The notes under the pieces: model-generated | The model's input: only the letters and a program-made list of their open reading frames with translations | What the model was told of the DNA's origin: nothing | Database searches by the model: none | Translations under genes and position numbers: made by a program | NCBI GenBank assembly: GCA_964242735.1 | Contig: CAXTAK010000001.1 | Location: forward strand, 310,001-374,000 | Length of the DNA: 64,000 nt | From: CADCUY01 sp964242735 | GTDB taxonomy: Bacteria; Actinomycetota; Actinomycetes; Actinomycetales; Quadrisphaeraceae | Direction: 5' to 3' | Part shown: in pieces, positions 53,854 through 62,331 of the stretch | Layout of the letters: every line of letters starts with the position of its first letter | How positions within the stretch are numbered: the stretch's first letter is position 1

Positions 53854-55442
53854 CGTCCGACGACCACGAGGTCGCCGGCCTCGAGCTCGCCGCCGGTGAT
53901 CTCCGCGTAGCCCTCGGCGGAGAGCCCGGTGGTGACGGTCACCAGCTCCGTGGCGCCCTGGCCCGTCGTCCGCTCCACCCGCGACTCCCCACCGGGCCCC
54001 GCGGTCAGGGCCGCGAGCGGGACGGCGAGCACATCACCGTCCGTGGCGGCCACCGGCACGGACACCCGCACGTTGGCGCCCTGCAGGGCGGTCAGCTGCA
54101 CGTCGGTGAGCTCGTCGGGCACGAGGGTCACCACCGACCGGCCAGCCGCTGCCGACGCCGCACCGGCGCCGCCGCCGTCCTCGCCGCCGTCCTCCCCGCT
54201 CGCCCCGCCGCCGTCCTCGCCGTCGACGGGGCCGGCGGCCTGCGCGGAGGGGGTCGCCTCGACCGCGGTGACCCTCGCGGTGACCTCGCTGCCGTCCGGG
54301 GCGTCGAAGGAGGCGGCCATGCCCGCGCCGAGCAGGGCCGCCTCCCGCGTGCTGGCCGAGGCGACCACCTGGAGGGTCGCGCCGGAGACCTGCATCGCGG
54401 GGCCGTCGAGCGTCGAGCCGCGCCGGACCGCCACCTCGTCGACCCGCCGCGGCAGCGAGGGGAGGTACGCCACCTCAGCGGCTGGCAGCGCGGTGACGAC
54501 CGCTTCCCGGGCCCTGGTCGCGGAGGCCCTCGCGGCGTCGAGCTCGTCGGTCGCCGCGGCGAGCGCGGCGTCCTCCGCGGGCGCCGCCGGCTCGGCCAGG
54601 GCGGTCTCGCGCTCGGCGCGGGCCAGGGCCAGGGCGTCGGTGGCGGCGGCGACCGCCGCTGCGTCGCCGGTCGCGGTCGCCGCCCGCACCTGGCGCTCCT
54701 GCTCCCGCACGGCGTTGTCGGCGGCGATCCGGGCCGCCTTCGAGGGCCCGGCCGTCGCGGCCTCGCGGGCCGCCTCCGCGCTCTCGACGGCGGCGGTCGC
54801 CGCATCAACGGCACGCCGGGCCTGCGCGGCGTCCAGGGCGTCCTGCTCCGCCGGTGCGGGGGGTGTGTAGCCGACCCGCTCGTACAGCTCGACGACGGCG
54901 GCGGCGACGGTGGTGTCGTAGACGTCGGAGCCGGGGGAGCCGGAGGCGATGCCCAGCGCCCACAGGCCCTGCTTGAGCTGGGCGACGTCGGGCCCGGACG
55001 CCCCGAGCCGCAGGGTCCGGTACACCGGCAGCTCACCGGGGAGGACGATGACCGGCCTGCCGGTGACCTCCAGCGCCACGGACCCCGCGTCCAGGGTCGC
55101 CCCGACGGCCGGGACCGCCCCGGTGACCACAGCGGGCCCCCCGTCGCCGCCCTCGGAGGGGGCGACGGTGATCGGTTGCGGATCGTCGTAGCGGGCGTCG
55201 CCGCGCAGGGTGACCTCGTTGGAGATCGAGCGGACCTCCGCCGGCACCGTGATCAGCCCGGCCGCCGGGGGCGCGGCGTCGGCGGCGGCCTGCGCGGGGG
55301 AGACCACGAACCGTCCCAGCACCAGACCCAGCACCAGGGTGGCCACCGCGGTGCCGGCCACGACGACGATCGTCCGGTCGCCGGGGCTGCGGCGCCACCA
55401 CGCCAGGGCCGCTGCGGCGCGCGAGCCCCACCGAGCTCTCAC
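53850..55442 (-). CDS. Membrane-fusion (adaptor) protein with peptidoglycan-binding-like segment
   Basis: Encodes 530 residues from the GTG at 55442. One TM segment (TIVVVAGTAVATLVLGLVLG) is followed by a barrel-sandwich-like part. The segment LPVYRTLRLGASGPDVAQLK-QGLWALG resembles a PG_binding_1 motif. A long Ala-rich alpha-helical hairpin follows (about 225-345), then the second half of the lipoyl-like domain and a C-terminal beta-barrel region. An acidic Asp/Glu/Gly linker interrupts the latter. This is the MacA/HlyD-like component linking the ABC core to the wall. The start overlaps the lipoprotein stop. Confidence 0.88.
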
Positions 55443-56401
55443 CGGTCCTTCCCGCGGGCCTCGGCCATCGCCTCGAGCTCGGCGCGGTGGGCCTCGACGA
55501 ACGCCTGCTCCGCTGCGGAGCGCAGCTGCTGCGCCCGCGCGGCGTGGTCCACGTCCTGCTGGCACTGGGCGTCGGCCACCGCGGTGGCGATCTCCACCTC
55601 CTGCAGCTCCTCGACCGCAGCGCGGTCGGCCGCGGCGTCACCCTCCCCGAGCTCGCTGGACAGCGCGGCCTCGCGGCTCCTGATGTCCTCGAAGGCCTCC
55701 CGGGGGTCGGCGTACCCCGGGTGGCCGGCGCCGGCCATGCAGTCGGCCCACTCCGCCGCCAGGGCCAGGGACTCCGGGGCGTCCTCCAGCGCGTCGTAGG
55801 TGCGGGTGAGCTCCTCGTCCAGCGACGCGAACTGCGGCGTGCTCGCCGGGTCCACGCCCCTGATCCGGGTGTACGCGGTGCGCTGGCAGCCGGCCTCCTC
55901 CGGGCTCAGCGCCTGGCCGTAGGTGTCCTCCAGCCGCCGGGTGCCCTGCAGGGCCTCGTAGTAGGCCGAGGACTCGCTCTCGGACATCGACGCCACGTAG
56001 TCCTCGTTCGGGTCGACCGGCAGGGTGACCTCGTCGACGTCGAGGGTGGTGATGAGGTAGCCGTCCTGGGCGGCCTCCTCGACGCTCCACCCGTCGGCGG
56101 TGCGGGCCTCGCCCCGCTCCTCCAGGGCGGTGAGGTCGATGCTCGCCGGGTCGTTAGGCGTGTGGTCGAAGCCGGCCGCCTGCATGCAGGCGACGATGAG
56201 CTCCTCGACCTGGCGCTGCTCCGCGTCACGCTCCTCCTCGGACGCGGTCGCACCGTTCCCGTAGTACTGGTCCAGGGGGCTGACCGCCGGTCGGGCGCTC
56301 CCGCTGGCGGCGACGCCGGCACCGGGGGCGCCGTCGTCCGCGGAGCACCCGGCGAGCAGCAGCACCAGGCCGCACCCGGTGCCGATCCGGGTCCTCATCA
56401 T
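55439..56401 (-). CDS. Lipoprotein of the tripartite export operon
   Basis: Encodes 320 residues from the tandem ATGs at 56401/56398. The signal CGLVLLLAGCSADDG contains a lipobox with Cys19. The mature part is acidic and Glu-rich, with VEELIVACMQAAGFDH and a later LAAEWADCMAGAGHPGYADP, both Cys-containing helical segments seen in actinobacterial lipoproteins beside MacAB-like systems. The C-terminus is a charged helix (AFVEAHRAELEAMAEARGKD). First gene of the operon, divergent from an ECF sigma gene. I do not know the ligand. Confidence 0.85.
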   Translation of the reverse strand: MMRTRIGTGCGLVLLLAGCSADDGAPGAGVAASGSARPAVSPLDQYYGNGATASEEERDAEQRQVEELIVACMQAAGFDHTPNDPASIDLTALEERGEARTADGWSVEEAAQDGYLITTLDVDEVTLPVDPNEDYVASMSESESSAYYEALQGTRRLEDTYGQALSPEEAGCQRTAYTRIRGVDPASTPQFASLDEELTRTYDALEDAPESLALAAEWADCMAGAGHPGYADPREAFEDIRSREAALSSELGEGDAAADRAAVEELQEVEIATAVADAQCQQDVDHAARAQQLRSAAEQAFVEAHRAELEAMAEARGKDR

Positions 56402-56621
56402 CTGCAGGCGTCCCACGTCCCGTCCTCCCGACCCCCTGGCGGGGGCGTCCGTGCAGCCCGTGCGGCGTGCTTCCTCCCAGACGCGGGTCACCACCGATCC
56501 GCTGCACGTCGACGACGACCGCTGACACCGGGTGGTGTGCTGGACCCCGTGCAGCGGATGCGCGGGCAGCCGCGTCTGGAGCAGGGAGGACCACGGCTCG
56601 ACGCGCTGCTGGAGGAGGCCC

Positions 56622-57218
56622 GTGCTCGCACAGGAGACGGAGGTGGACCGGGTGGATGCCGCCGACCGCGAGGGCGGCGACCCGGCGCAGGACCTCGACG
56701 TCCTGGGGGGGTCGGGCCCCGTCGACTTCGAGGACTTCGCCCAGCACCACCTGCGCCCCCTCCTGGCGTACGCCGTGGCGCTGACCGGGGACCGCGACCT
56801 CGCCGCCGACCTCGTGCAGGACGTGCTGGCCAGGGCCTACGACCGGTGGTCCCGCATCGGGGCCACCGGGCGCCCCGACCTGTACGTCAAGCGCATGGTG
56901 ACCAACGAGCACCTCTCGTGGCGCCGGCGGTGGCACGTCCGCAAGATCGTGCCCGTCGACGACGAGGTCCTGCACGCCCGCGCCCCGCGCCACGGGGACC
57001 ACTCGCAGCAGGTCGTGGACCGCGACGACGTCCGGCAGCGCCTGAGCCGGCTGCCCCGGCGCCAGCGCACCGTCCTCGTCCTGCGCTACTACGAGGGTCT
57101 GGACGACGCCGGGATCGCCGAGGTCCTCGGGGTCGCCGTCAGCACCGTCCGCTCCAACGCCGCACGCGCCCTCGCCACCCTGCGCGTGAGCGCCCCGACC
57201 ACCGAGGAGGCCCGATGA
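56622..57218 (+). CDS. ECF sigma factor, SigE-type (unit 1)
   Basis: Encodes 198 residues from the GTG at 56622, with GGAGG six bases upstream; an in-frame GTG at 56643 is an alternative. Region 2 reads FEDFAQHHLRPLLAYAVALT, GDRDLAADLVQDVLARAYDR and LYVKRMVTNEHLSWRRRWHV. Region 4 reads LPRRQRTVLVLRYYEGLDDA then VAVSTVRSNAARALATLR. A 40-residue acidic N-terminal extension precedes region 2. The stop overlaps the start of a membrane protein with the AGY-LW repeat, most likely its regulator. Close paralog of the sigma factor at 58641-59309. Confidence 0.92.
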   Translation: MLAQETEVDRVDAADREGGDPAQDLDVLGGSGPVDFEDFAQHHLRPLLAYAVALTGDRDLAADLVQDVLARAYDRWSRIGATGRPDLYVKRMVTNEHLSWRRRWHVRKIVPVDDEVLHARAPRHGDHSQQVVDRDDVRQRLSRLPRRQRTVLVLRYYEGLDDAGIAEVLGVAVSTVRSNAARALATLRVSAPTTEEAR

Positions 57219-57853
57219 CCACCGAGCGGGAGATCGCCGCCCTGCTGCGCCAGGACGCGGCGCTCGCCCCCGACCCGGAGGTGGTGCGCGCTCGGGTCCG
57301 CACCACCATCGCCCGCAGGCGCCGTCGCCGGCGGGCGACCTCGGGCGGCGGTGTCGCGCTCGCCGTCGCCGGCCTGCTCCTCGGGGTCCAGGCCCTCGAC
57401 CCGGGTGCTGGCCGAGCGGTGCTCGCCCCGGCCACCCCAGCGCCCCTCGCGGAGCCCGCCGTCCCCGGGCCCGCACAGGCCCCGCCGCACCTGGAGCAGA
57501 TGAGGGCGGTCTTCGCCGAGGCGGGGTACGACGACCAGGACGCCGCGCGACTGGCCCTGCTGTGGCGCATGGAGGACACCGCGCTGGTGCGGGCGCTCGC
57601 CGGGCAGCAGCTCACCGATGGTGTGGAGCTGCCGCTGGACCCGGGGGAGGGGGCGACGGGGCTGCAGCAGCTCGACCGCCCCCAGGACGAGACCGCGCGC
57701 CGGGCCTTCCGAGGGATGGGGTTCGCCGAGGCCGACGCCTACCGGCTCGGCGAGAGCTGGGCGGCCCGGGGAGACGACGACCTGGCCGACGTCGAGGCGG
57801 TCGCCGGTCAGGTCATCCTCGACACCGGCGGGTTCCCGGAGGTCGACCGGTGA
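57215..57853 (+). CDS. One-TM protein with two AGY-LW repeats, candidate regulator of sigma unit 1
   Basis: Encodes 212 residues. Residues 1-40 are cytoplasmic and charged (EIAALLRQDAALAPDPEVVR, then RRRRRRR). One TM segment lies at about 44-62. The extracytoplasmic part has two copies of a motif, at about 100-140 (FAEAGYDDQDAARLALLW, LTDGVELP) and 165-208 (FRGMGFAEADAYRLGESW, ILDTGGFP). The topology is that of an anti-sigma factor, but the N-terminus lacks the zinc-binding HxxxCxxC pattern. Similar repeats occur in the proteins at 57949-58644 and 60409-61032. I do not recognise the domain. Confidence 0.75.
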   Translation: MTTEREIAALLRQDAALAPDPEVVRARVRTTIARRRRRRRATSGGGVALAVAGLLLGVQALDPGAGRAVLAPATPAPLAEPAVPGPAQAPPHLEQMRAVFAEAGYDDQDAARLALLWRMEDTALVRALAGQQLTDGVELPLDPGEGATGLQQLDRPQDETARRAFRGMGFAEADAYRLGESWAARGDDDLADVEAVAGQVILDTGGFPEVDR

Positions 57854-57948
57854 GGGTCGGCGGGCCGCTGCGCGAGGCGCTGCCCGGCCTCGGCGTGGAC
57901 GTCGACCCGGAGGCGACGATCGTCGTCGCGGTCGAGCTGCAGGACTGT

Positions 57949-58644
57949 TCACGGCGAGGGCGGCGCCGTGCCCTCGAGGACGAGCCGGCCGGCCTTGAGC
58001 CTGGCCTGCGCGGGGTCGGTGTAGCCCCACAGCCGGGCGAGCCGCGCGGCGTCCTCGCCGTCGTAGCCGGCGTCGGAGAAGGCGGCCTCCGCGGCGGGAT
58101 CGGCCTGCTGGTGCACCCCGCTGCTGCCCGCCTCCACGGGCAGCGGCTCACCGGCGGCCAGCCGCCGGCCGGCGGCGACCTTCGCCTCGGCACAGGGCCG
58201 GTCCCAGAGGTGCGCGAGCGCCCAGGCGTCGTCGAGGGTGTAGCCGGAGCCGACGAAGGCGTCGACGGCCGGTCCGTCGGCAGCGGCGACCGGCCCCGGG
58301 CAGGTCGTCTCCGACGGGTCTGACGCGGACGGCGAGGGGCTCGACGGCGACGGCGCGGGGGGCGCCACCAGCCGGGTCCCCGTCGCTCCCGGGAGCGCGA
58401 CCCGGGAGAGCGCGCCCGTCTGCTCCAGGGCGGCGGGCCCGCCGACCAGCCCGGCGACCGCGAGGGCCGCCCCCCCGGCGGCCACGGCCCGCCGCCGCCG
58501 GGCCCGCCGGCCCAGGGCGACCTGGACCCGGCGCTGCAGCACCTCGACGTCGGGTGCCAGCGCGGCGCGAGAGCTCGCCGCCCGGTGCACCAGCCGGCCC
58601 AGGTCGTCGTCGAGGTCGTGCCGAGGGTCGTGCTGGGGGTTCAT
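57949..58644 (-). CDS. One-TM protein with two AGY-LW repeats, candidate regulator of sigma unit 2
   Basis: Encodes 231 residues from the ATG at 58644. The cytoplasmic N-terminus (HRAASSRAALAPDVEVLQRR, then GRRARRRR) parallels that of the protein at 57215-57853, followed by one TM (about 54-70) and a Pro/Ser linker. Repeat copies lie at about 130-169 (FVGSGYTLDDAWALAHLW, LAAGEPLP) and 189-229 (FSDAGYDGEDAARLARLW, LVLEGTAPP). It has two Cys residues, at 115 and 151. The start overlaps the stop of the sigma-factor gene by four bases. Probably an anti-sigma-like membrane sensor. Confidence 0.75.
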   Translation of the reverse strand: MNPQHDPRHDLDDDLGRLVHRAASSRAALAPDVEVLQRRVQVALGRRARRRRAVAAGGAALAVAGLVGGPAALEQTGALSRVALPGATGTRLVAPPAPSPSSPSPSASDPSETTCPGPVAAADGPAVDAFVGSGYTLDDAWALAHLWDRPCAEAKVAAGRRLAAGEPLPVEAGSSGVHQQADPAAEAAFSDAGYDGEDAARLARLWGYTDPAQARLKAGRLVLEGTAPPSP

Positions 58645-59309
58645 GGCACCTCCGCGGTGCTGGTCGTGCCCTGGGCGCGCAGCGCGGCCAGGGCGTGGGA
58701 CGCGTGGGAGCGGACGGTGGCCCGCGAGGTGCCGAGGACGGTGGCGATCTCCGCGTCGTCCAGGCCCTCGTAGTAGCGCAGCACCAGCACGGTGCGCTGG
58801 CGCGCGGTGAGCGCGGCGAGGCGCCGCCAGGCGGCGTCGGTCTCGACGACGCGGTGGGCGTGGTCGGCCTCCGCGGTCGCGCGGTCGGCGAGGACGTCGT
58901 CGGGCACGGCACTGACCCGGCGCACGTGCCAGCGCCGCCTCCAGGACAGGTGCTCGTTGGTGACCATCCGCCGCAGGTACAGGTCGGGGCGCTCGAGCAG
59001 CCCGATCCGCTTCCACCGGCTGTGGGCGCGCACCAGCACCTCCTGCACGACGTCGGCGGCGAGCTCGCGGTCACCGGTCAGCGCGGCGGCGTAGCGCAGC
59101 AGCGCCGGCAGGTGGGCGCGGACGACGTCGTCCAGGGCGTGCCCGGCGCCCACCTCCCGGGCGCCCACCTCGCGGGCGAGCTCGTCGAGGTCGGTGGCCG
59201 GGTCGTCCACGGGCCCCTCCAGCACGGGGTCGGTGGGCGGCGCCGCGCGGTGCGCGGGCGTCCGGCGTGCTGGGCGCGGGACCGGCACCGGTCCCGTCTC
59301 GACGCTCAC
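58641..59309 (-). CDS. ECF sigma factor, SigE-type (unit 2)
   Basis: Encodes 222 residues from the GTG at 59309. Region 2 has LPALLRYAAALTGDRELAAD VVQEVLVRAHSRW and LYLRRMVTNEHLSWRRRWHV. Region 4 has LTARQRTVLVLRYYEGLDDA and TSRATVRSHASHALAALR. Much of it is identical to the paralog at 56622-57218, including the whole NEHLSWRRRWHV and LRYYEGLDDA blocks. A 70-residue Pro/Ala/Glu-rich N-terminal extension is nonconserved. It overlaps the amidoligase gene upstream and the repeat-protein gene downstream, so all are co-translated. Confidence 0.92.
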   Translation of the reverse strand: MSVETGPVPVPRPARRTPAHRAAPPTDPVLEGPVDDPATDLDELAREVGAREVGAGHALDDVVRAHLPALLRYAAALTGDRELAADVVQEVLVRAHSRWKRIGLLERPDLYLRRMVTNEHLSWRRRWHVRRVSAVPDDVLADRATAEADHAHRVVETDAAWRRLAALTARQRTVLVLRYYEGLDDAEIATVLGTSRATVRSHASHALAALRAQGTTSTAEVP

Positions 59310-60397
59310 GCCGACCCCTGCGCGAGGGCGTGCAGCCGGCGCAGCGACGCTGCCGCGTCGTCGGTGGGCGGTGGCGGCAGCGGGCGCTCCTCGAGGCACC
59401 GGGCCAGGAGCGCGTCCACCAGGCGCGCGCGGGCGACGACGTCGTGGCCGTCGAGGGAGCCGGGCAGGACCCTCACCTCCAGGGTGTCGCGGACCGGGGA
59501 GTCGGTGAGCAGCTGGGTCAGGTTCACGTCGAGGAACTTGGTCACCCCGGTGGCGCGGGCCGCCTCCTGCAGCCGCGTCCAGCCGGTGCGGCCCTCCGCG
59601 GCGGGCCACGGCACCTCCACCAGCTCCAGCAGCTGCGCGGGCAGCGGCGCCAGCCGCCGGCAGGCGGGGTTGGTGCCCAGCATCGCGCGCAGGGGCTCGC
59701 GCCAGCGCCCGAACAGGCGGACGACGTTGGCGAAGGCCCCCACTCGGCGGAACGGTGCGCCGTCGAGGTGCAGGTGCACCGCGGCCTCGAGCGGCACGGT
59801 GAACCCCAGCCGTCGAGCCGGGTCGAGGAGGCGCTCCAGGGCCCCGGCGTGGTCACCGACCAGCGGCGGGGTGACCACCTCGCAGGGTCGCTCGCGCCCG
59901 GCGGGCAGGGGGGCGGCGAGCGCCACGGTCGCCCCGGCGCGGTCCTGCACCCGCACCGCCGCGGGGAAGTGCTGTGCCTGCACCCCGAACAGCGCCGCGA
60001 CCGGGTCGAGCACCGCCCCCAGGGGGGCGGCCGGGTCGCTGTGCGCGGCGATCAGGCGCAGCAGGCGGGGCTCGTCGCACAGCAGCCGGTACCAGCCGCT
60101 GCCCGCGGGGGCCTCCTGGGCGGAGCCGGGCGGGTCGCGCCGCAGGTCGGCGGTGATGGTGATGTCGTCCACCAGGGTCGCCACCGGTGTGCCGGCGGCG
60201 TCGAGCACCTCGAAGCCGGGGGTCAGGTGCCAGAAGGCGCCCATCCCGGGCACGGTCGAGGGCTCGCTGTCGGTGTGGAAGGTGCGTCGCACGCGCCCCC
60301 CGCAGCGGAGCGCGAGGTCGGCGGCCAGCACCTGCCGGGAGGACCCGGGAGGCGCCAGGAGCTCGATCTCGAACCCGGTGCGGGGGGCGTCGTGCAC
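59306..60397 (-). CDS. Probable amidoligase-family protein
   Basis: Encodes 363 residues from the GTG at 60397. The N-terminal TGFEIELLAPPGSSRQVLAA, followed by TFHTDSEPSTVPGMGAFWHL and GFEVLDAAGTPVATLVDDIT, fits the Amidoligase_2 family, which has a glutamine-synthetase-like COOH-NH2 ligase fold. Acidic residues in FEIELL and VDDIT would bind metal and ATP. Later segments include AVHLHLDGAPFRRVGAFANV and FLDVNLTQLLTDSP. The family is predicted to form amide bonds on peptides or wall components. No signal peptide is seen. It lies 11 bases downstream of the exported repeat-protein gene. Confidence 0.65.
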   Translation of the reverse strand: MHDAPRTGFEIELLAPPGSSRQVLAADLALRCGGRVRRTFHTDSEPSTVPGMGAFWHLTPGFEVLDAAGTPVATLVDDITITADLRRDPPGSAQEAPAGSGWYRLLCDEPRLLRLIAAHSDPAAPLGAVLDPVAALFGVQAQHFPAAVRVQDRAGATVALAAPLPAGRERPCEVVTPPLVGDHAGALERLLDPARRLGFTVPLEAAVHLHLDGAPFRRVGAFANVVRLFGRWREPLRAMLGTNPACRRLAPLPAQLLELVEVPWPAAEGRTGWTRLQEAARATGVTKFLDVNLTQLLTDSPVRDTLEVRVLPGSLDGHDVVARARLVDALLARCLEERPLPPPPTDDAAASLRRLHALAQGSA

Positions 60398-60408
60398 GGC
60401 GGCGCCGC

Positions 60409-61032
60409 TCAGGAGGCGACGGCGTCGGGCACCGGCTGACCGTCGAGGACCAGCTGCCCGGCGCGGGCCTTCGCGCTGATCTGGTCGGTCGACCACAGGT
60501 CCGCCAGCGCCACGGCGTCCTCCCAGTCCAGCCCGGCGCCGAAGAACGCGGCGGCCTGCTCCTCGCTGATCGGGCCCACGACCTCGGCCGCGGCTCCGTC
60601 CGCTGGGTCGGTGCTGGCGGGGTCGGGGCCCGCGCTGGCGGGGTCGGGGCCCGCGCTGGCGGGGTCGGCGCCCGCGCTGGCGGGGCCCGCGCTGGCGGGG
60701 TGGGGTGCGGGCACGGGCTCCCCGTCGAGCAGCAGCTGCCCGGCGCGGGCCTTGGCGGTGGTGGCGTCGGTGGTCCACAGCGCCGCCAGCTCCTCGACGT
60801 CCTCGACGCCGTACCCAGCGCCCCAGAAGGCCTCGTACTGCTCCTGCGTGTACCCCTCGGGCATCGCGGACCAGTCGACCGGGGCCCCGCTCTCGGCGGG
60901 GACCGGGAGCGCCGCGGCCGTCACCGCGCTCCCGACGACGGCCAGGCCGCCAGCGATCAGGCCGGCGCTGACCAGCCGGCTGAGCCGGCGGCGCGACGGT
61001 GCGGTGGGGGTGGTGGTGTGCTGCTCGTCCAT
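60409..61032 (-). CDS. Exported protein with two AGY-LW repeats
   Basis: Encodes 207 residues from the ATG at 61032. An Arg-containing start and a hydrophobic stretch (LVSAGLIAGGLAVVGSAVTA, ending ALPVPA) form a signal peptide or anchor. Two repeat copies lie at about 69-108 (FWGAGYGVEDVEELAALW, LLLDGEPVP) and 163-202 (FFGAGLDWEDAVALADLW, LVLDGQPVP). They are joined by a low-complexity linker of ASAGPDP units. The copies share AKARAGQL exactly. First gene of the unit that continues with amidoligase, ECF sigma and membrane repeat protein. It is a candidate substrate or ligand for those products. Family unknown. Confidence 0.75.
   Translation of the reverse strand: MDEQHTTTPTAPSRRRLSRLVSAGLIAGGLAVVGSAVTAAALPVPAESGAPVDWSAMPEGYTQEQYEAFWGAGYGVEDVEELAALWTTDATTAKARAGQLLLDGEPVPAPHPASAGPASAGADPASAGPDPASAGPDPASTDPADGAAAEVVGPISEEQAAAFFGAGLDWEDAVALADLWSTDQISAKARAGQLVLDGQPVPDAVAS
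60613..60700. repeat. 21-base tandem repeat encoding the ASAGPDP linker
   Basis: Three 21-base units (GCTGGCGGGGTCGGGGCCCG plus C, the third with one change) are followed by a 15-base shortened unit and a 10-base partial unit. All lengths are multiples of three or end in frame, so copy-number change would lengthen or shorten the linker between the two domain repeats without breaking the gene. Confidence 0.85.
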
Positions 61033-61176
61033 GGGTCCTCCTGGTCAGGTGGGCTTGCGTACACCTCTAGAACGCCGCTCGGCGCCGATCTGTGGACTCG
61101 CCCGTCGGAACCGCCTCCGACCCGGTGCCCGAGGCGCCGTGAGCAGTGACCGGGCGCGGCGCTGGACTCTTTGTGC

Positions 61177-61188
61177 TTACGCATGTAA
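61177..61188. promoter_or_regulatory. Palindromic operator TTAC-GCAT-GTAA
   Basis: A 12-base site with perfect arms 14 bases before the start of the DUF998 gene. It shares arms with the sites at 13589 and 15272 and its core with 15299. This distant placement before a homologous gene is the best support for a common regulon. Confidence 0.6.
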
Positions 61189-61201
61189 CCTCACGAAGGT
61201 G

Positions 61202-61924
61202 ATGACGACGCACAGCACCCAGCCAGCTCCGCGACCACTGCGGCGGGACGGCGTGCTGGTCGCGGCCGCGCTCGCCATGGCCCTCGCTGCCCTCCAGTAC
61301 CTCGCGCTCGAAGCGGTCACCGCGTCGGCGTGGGTGGACCCCTCCTACAGCTACGTGACCGGGCTGGTCCCCGACCTCGGCAACACCGGGTGCGGCCCCT
61401 ACCAGGACCGCGTCGTCTGCTCACCGCTCAGCTCGGTGATGAACACCGCCTTCGTCCTCCAGGGCCTGCTGTTCGGAGCGGCGGGAGTCCTGCTGGCCAC
61501 GCTGCTGGCGCGTCGGGCACGGGTGCTGATGACCTCGCTGGCCGTGGTGCACGCCGTCGGGCTCGTCCTGGTGGGGATCTTCGCGCAGTCGCCGGAGGCC
61601 GGGATCTCCACGCTGGTCGTCAACATCACCGCGGCGGGCCTCGGCATCCTGGCGGGCAACGCGGTGCTCGTCGTCGCCGGGCGCCGTCGGGAGGCGTTGT
61701 CCATCCCGTCCTGGCTGGGCCGGGCGAGCGTCGTCGTGGGCACCCTCACCATCGTCGCGGCGATCGCCCTGCTCGCCACCGACGTGCCGCCCGGCGTCCG
61801 TGAGCGGCTGTCGATCTACCCGTTCATCCTGTGGCAGCTGGTCACCGGGGTGGTCCTGCTCCGCGCGGTGCGCGCGTCCCGCACGAGGCTCCGCCCGGGG
61901 CTGGCTAGCACGCCGACGGCATGA
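61202..61924 (+). CDS. DUF998-type multi-pass membrane protein
   Basis: Encodes 240 residues from the ATG at 61202, with GAAGGTG upstream; a GTG at 61199 is adjacent. Six to seven hydrophobic segments; the loop after the first contains SYVTGLVPDLG and CGPYQDRVVCSP. It matches the protein at 14007-14717 along its length, including NTxFVLQGxLF and LAGNxVxxVAGR. Its start is preceded by the TTAC-N4-GTAA palindrome. Stop overlaps the next gene's ATG (ATGA). Confidence 0.86.
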   Translation: MTTHSTQPAPRPLRRDGVLVAAALAMALAALQYLALEAVTASAWVDPSYSYVTGLVPDLGNTGCGPYQDRVVCSPLSSVMNTAFVLQGLLFGAAGVLLATLLARRARVLMTSLAVVHAVGLVLVGIFAQSPEAGISTLVVNITAAGLGILAGNAVLVVAGRRREALSIPSWLGRASVVVGTLTIVAAIALLATDVPPGVRERLSIYPFILWQLVTGVVLLRAVRASRTRLRPGLASTPTA

Positions 61925-62331
61925 CCGGGTCCCGCCCACCGAAGACCAGCACCACGCCCTCCACGTCGAACCACCTCGCCGATCGGAGCACCACCGTGTC
62001 CGCTGCAGCTCCCGCCACCTCCCTGCGCATCCCCCGCTCCGTGACCGTCTCGGCCTGGGCGGCACCGCTCATGGTCGTCGGTGACTTCGCCCTGCTGGCC
62101 GTCGTCCCCGTCGCGCTCGTGCTGTCCGGGGCCCTGCGCGACACCCGTCTCCGGTCGCTGCGCTGGCCGGCGGCTCTGCTCGCCGCCGTCTACACCACCC
62201 CGCTGGCCATCTGGCTGCTCCGCCCCGACGGCGCCCAGAGCCTGTCCAAGGACATCCACCCCGGGTTCGTCGTGCTGATCCTCGCTGCGTCAGTGCTCGT
62301 GCTGCTCAGGCTGCGGACCATCAGGCGCTGA
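61921..62331 (+). CDS. Small membrane protein of unknown function
   Basis: Encodes 136 residues from the ATG overlapping the DUF998 stop. A GTG at 61996, with GGAG eight bases upstream, would give 111 residues and removes a nonconserved Ser/Thr/Pro segment. Three hydrophobic segments are visible: VSAWAAPLMVVGDFALLAVV, LRWPAALLAAVYTTPLAIWL and PGFVVLILAASVLVLL. No family recognised. Probably co-transcribed with the DUF998 gene under the same operator. Confidence 0.7.
   Translation: MTGSRPPKTSTTPSTSNHLADRSTTVSAAAPATSLRIPRSVTVSAWAAPLMVVGDFALLAVVPVALVLSGALRDTRLRSLRWPAALLAAVYTTPLAIWLLRPDGAQSLSKDIHPGFVVLILAASVLVLLRLRTIRR

Noticed and set aside
54180..54235. Short Asp/Glu/Gly repeat within the adaptor gene
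   Set aside because: It is an irregular acidic linker, not a tandem DNA repeat with defined units.
57850..58323. Plus-strand ORF starting at GTG 57850 and overlapping the repeat-protein stop by four bases
   Set aside because: The first 35 residues (PLREALPGLGVDVDPEATIV) look plausible, but it then runs antisense through the well-supported gene at 57949-58644. It may be the stump of a lost third gene, but support is too weak.
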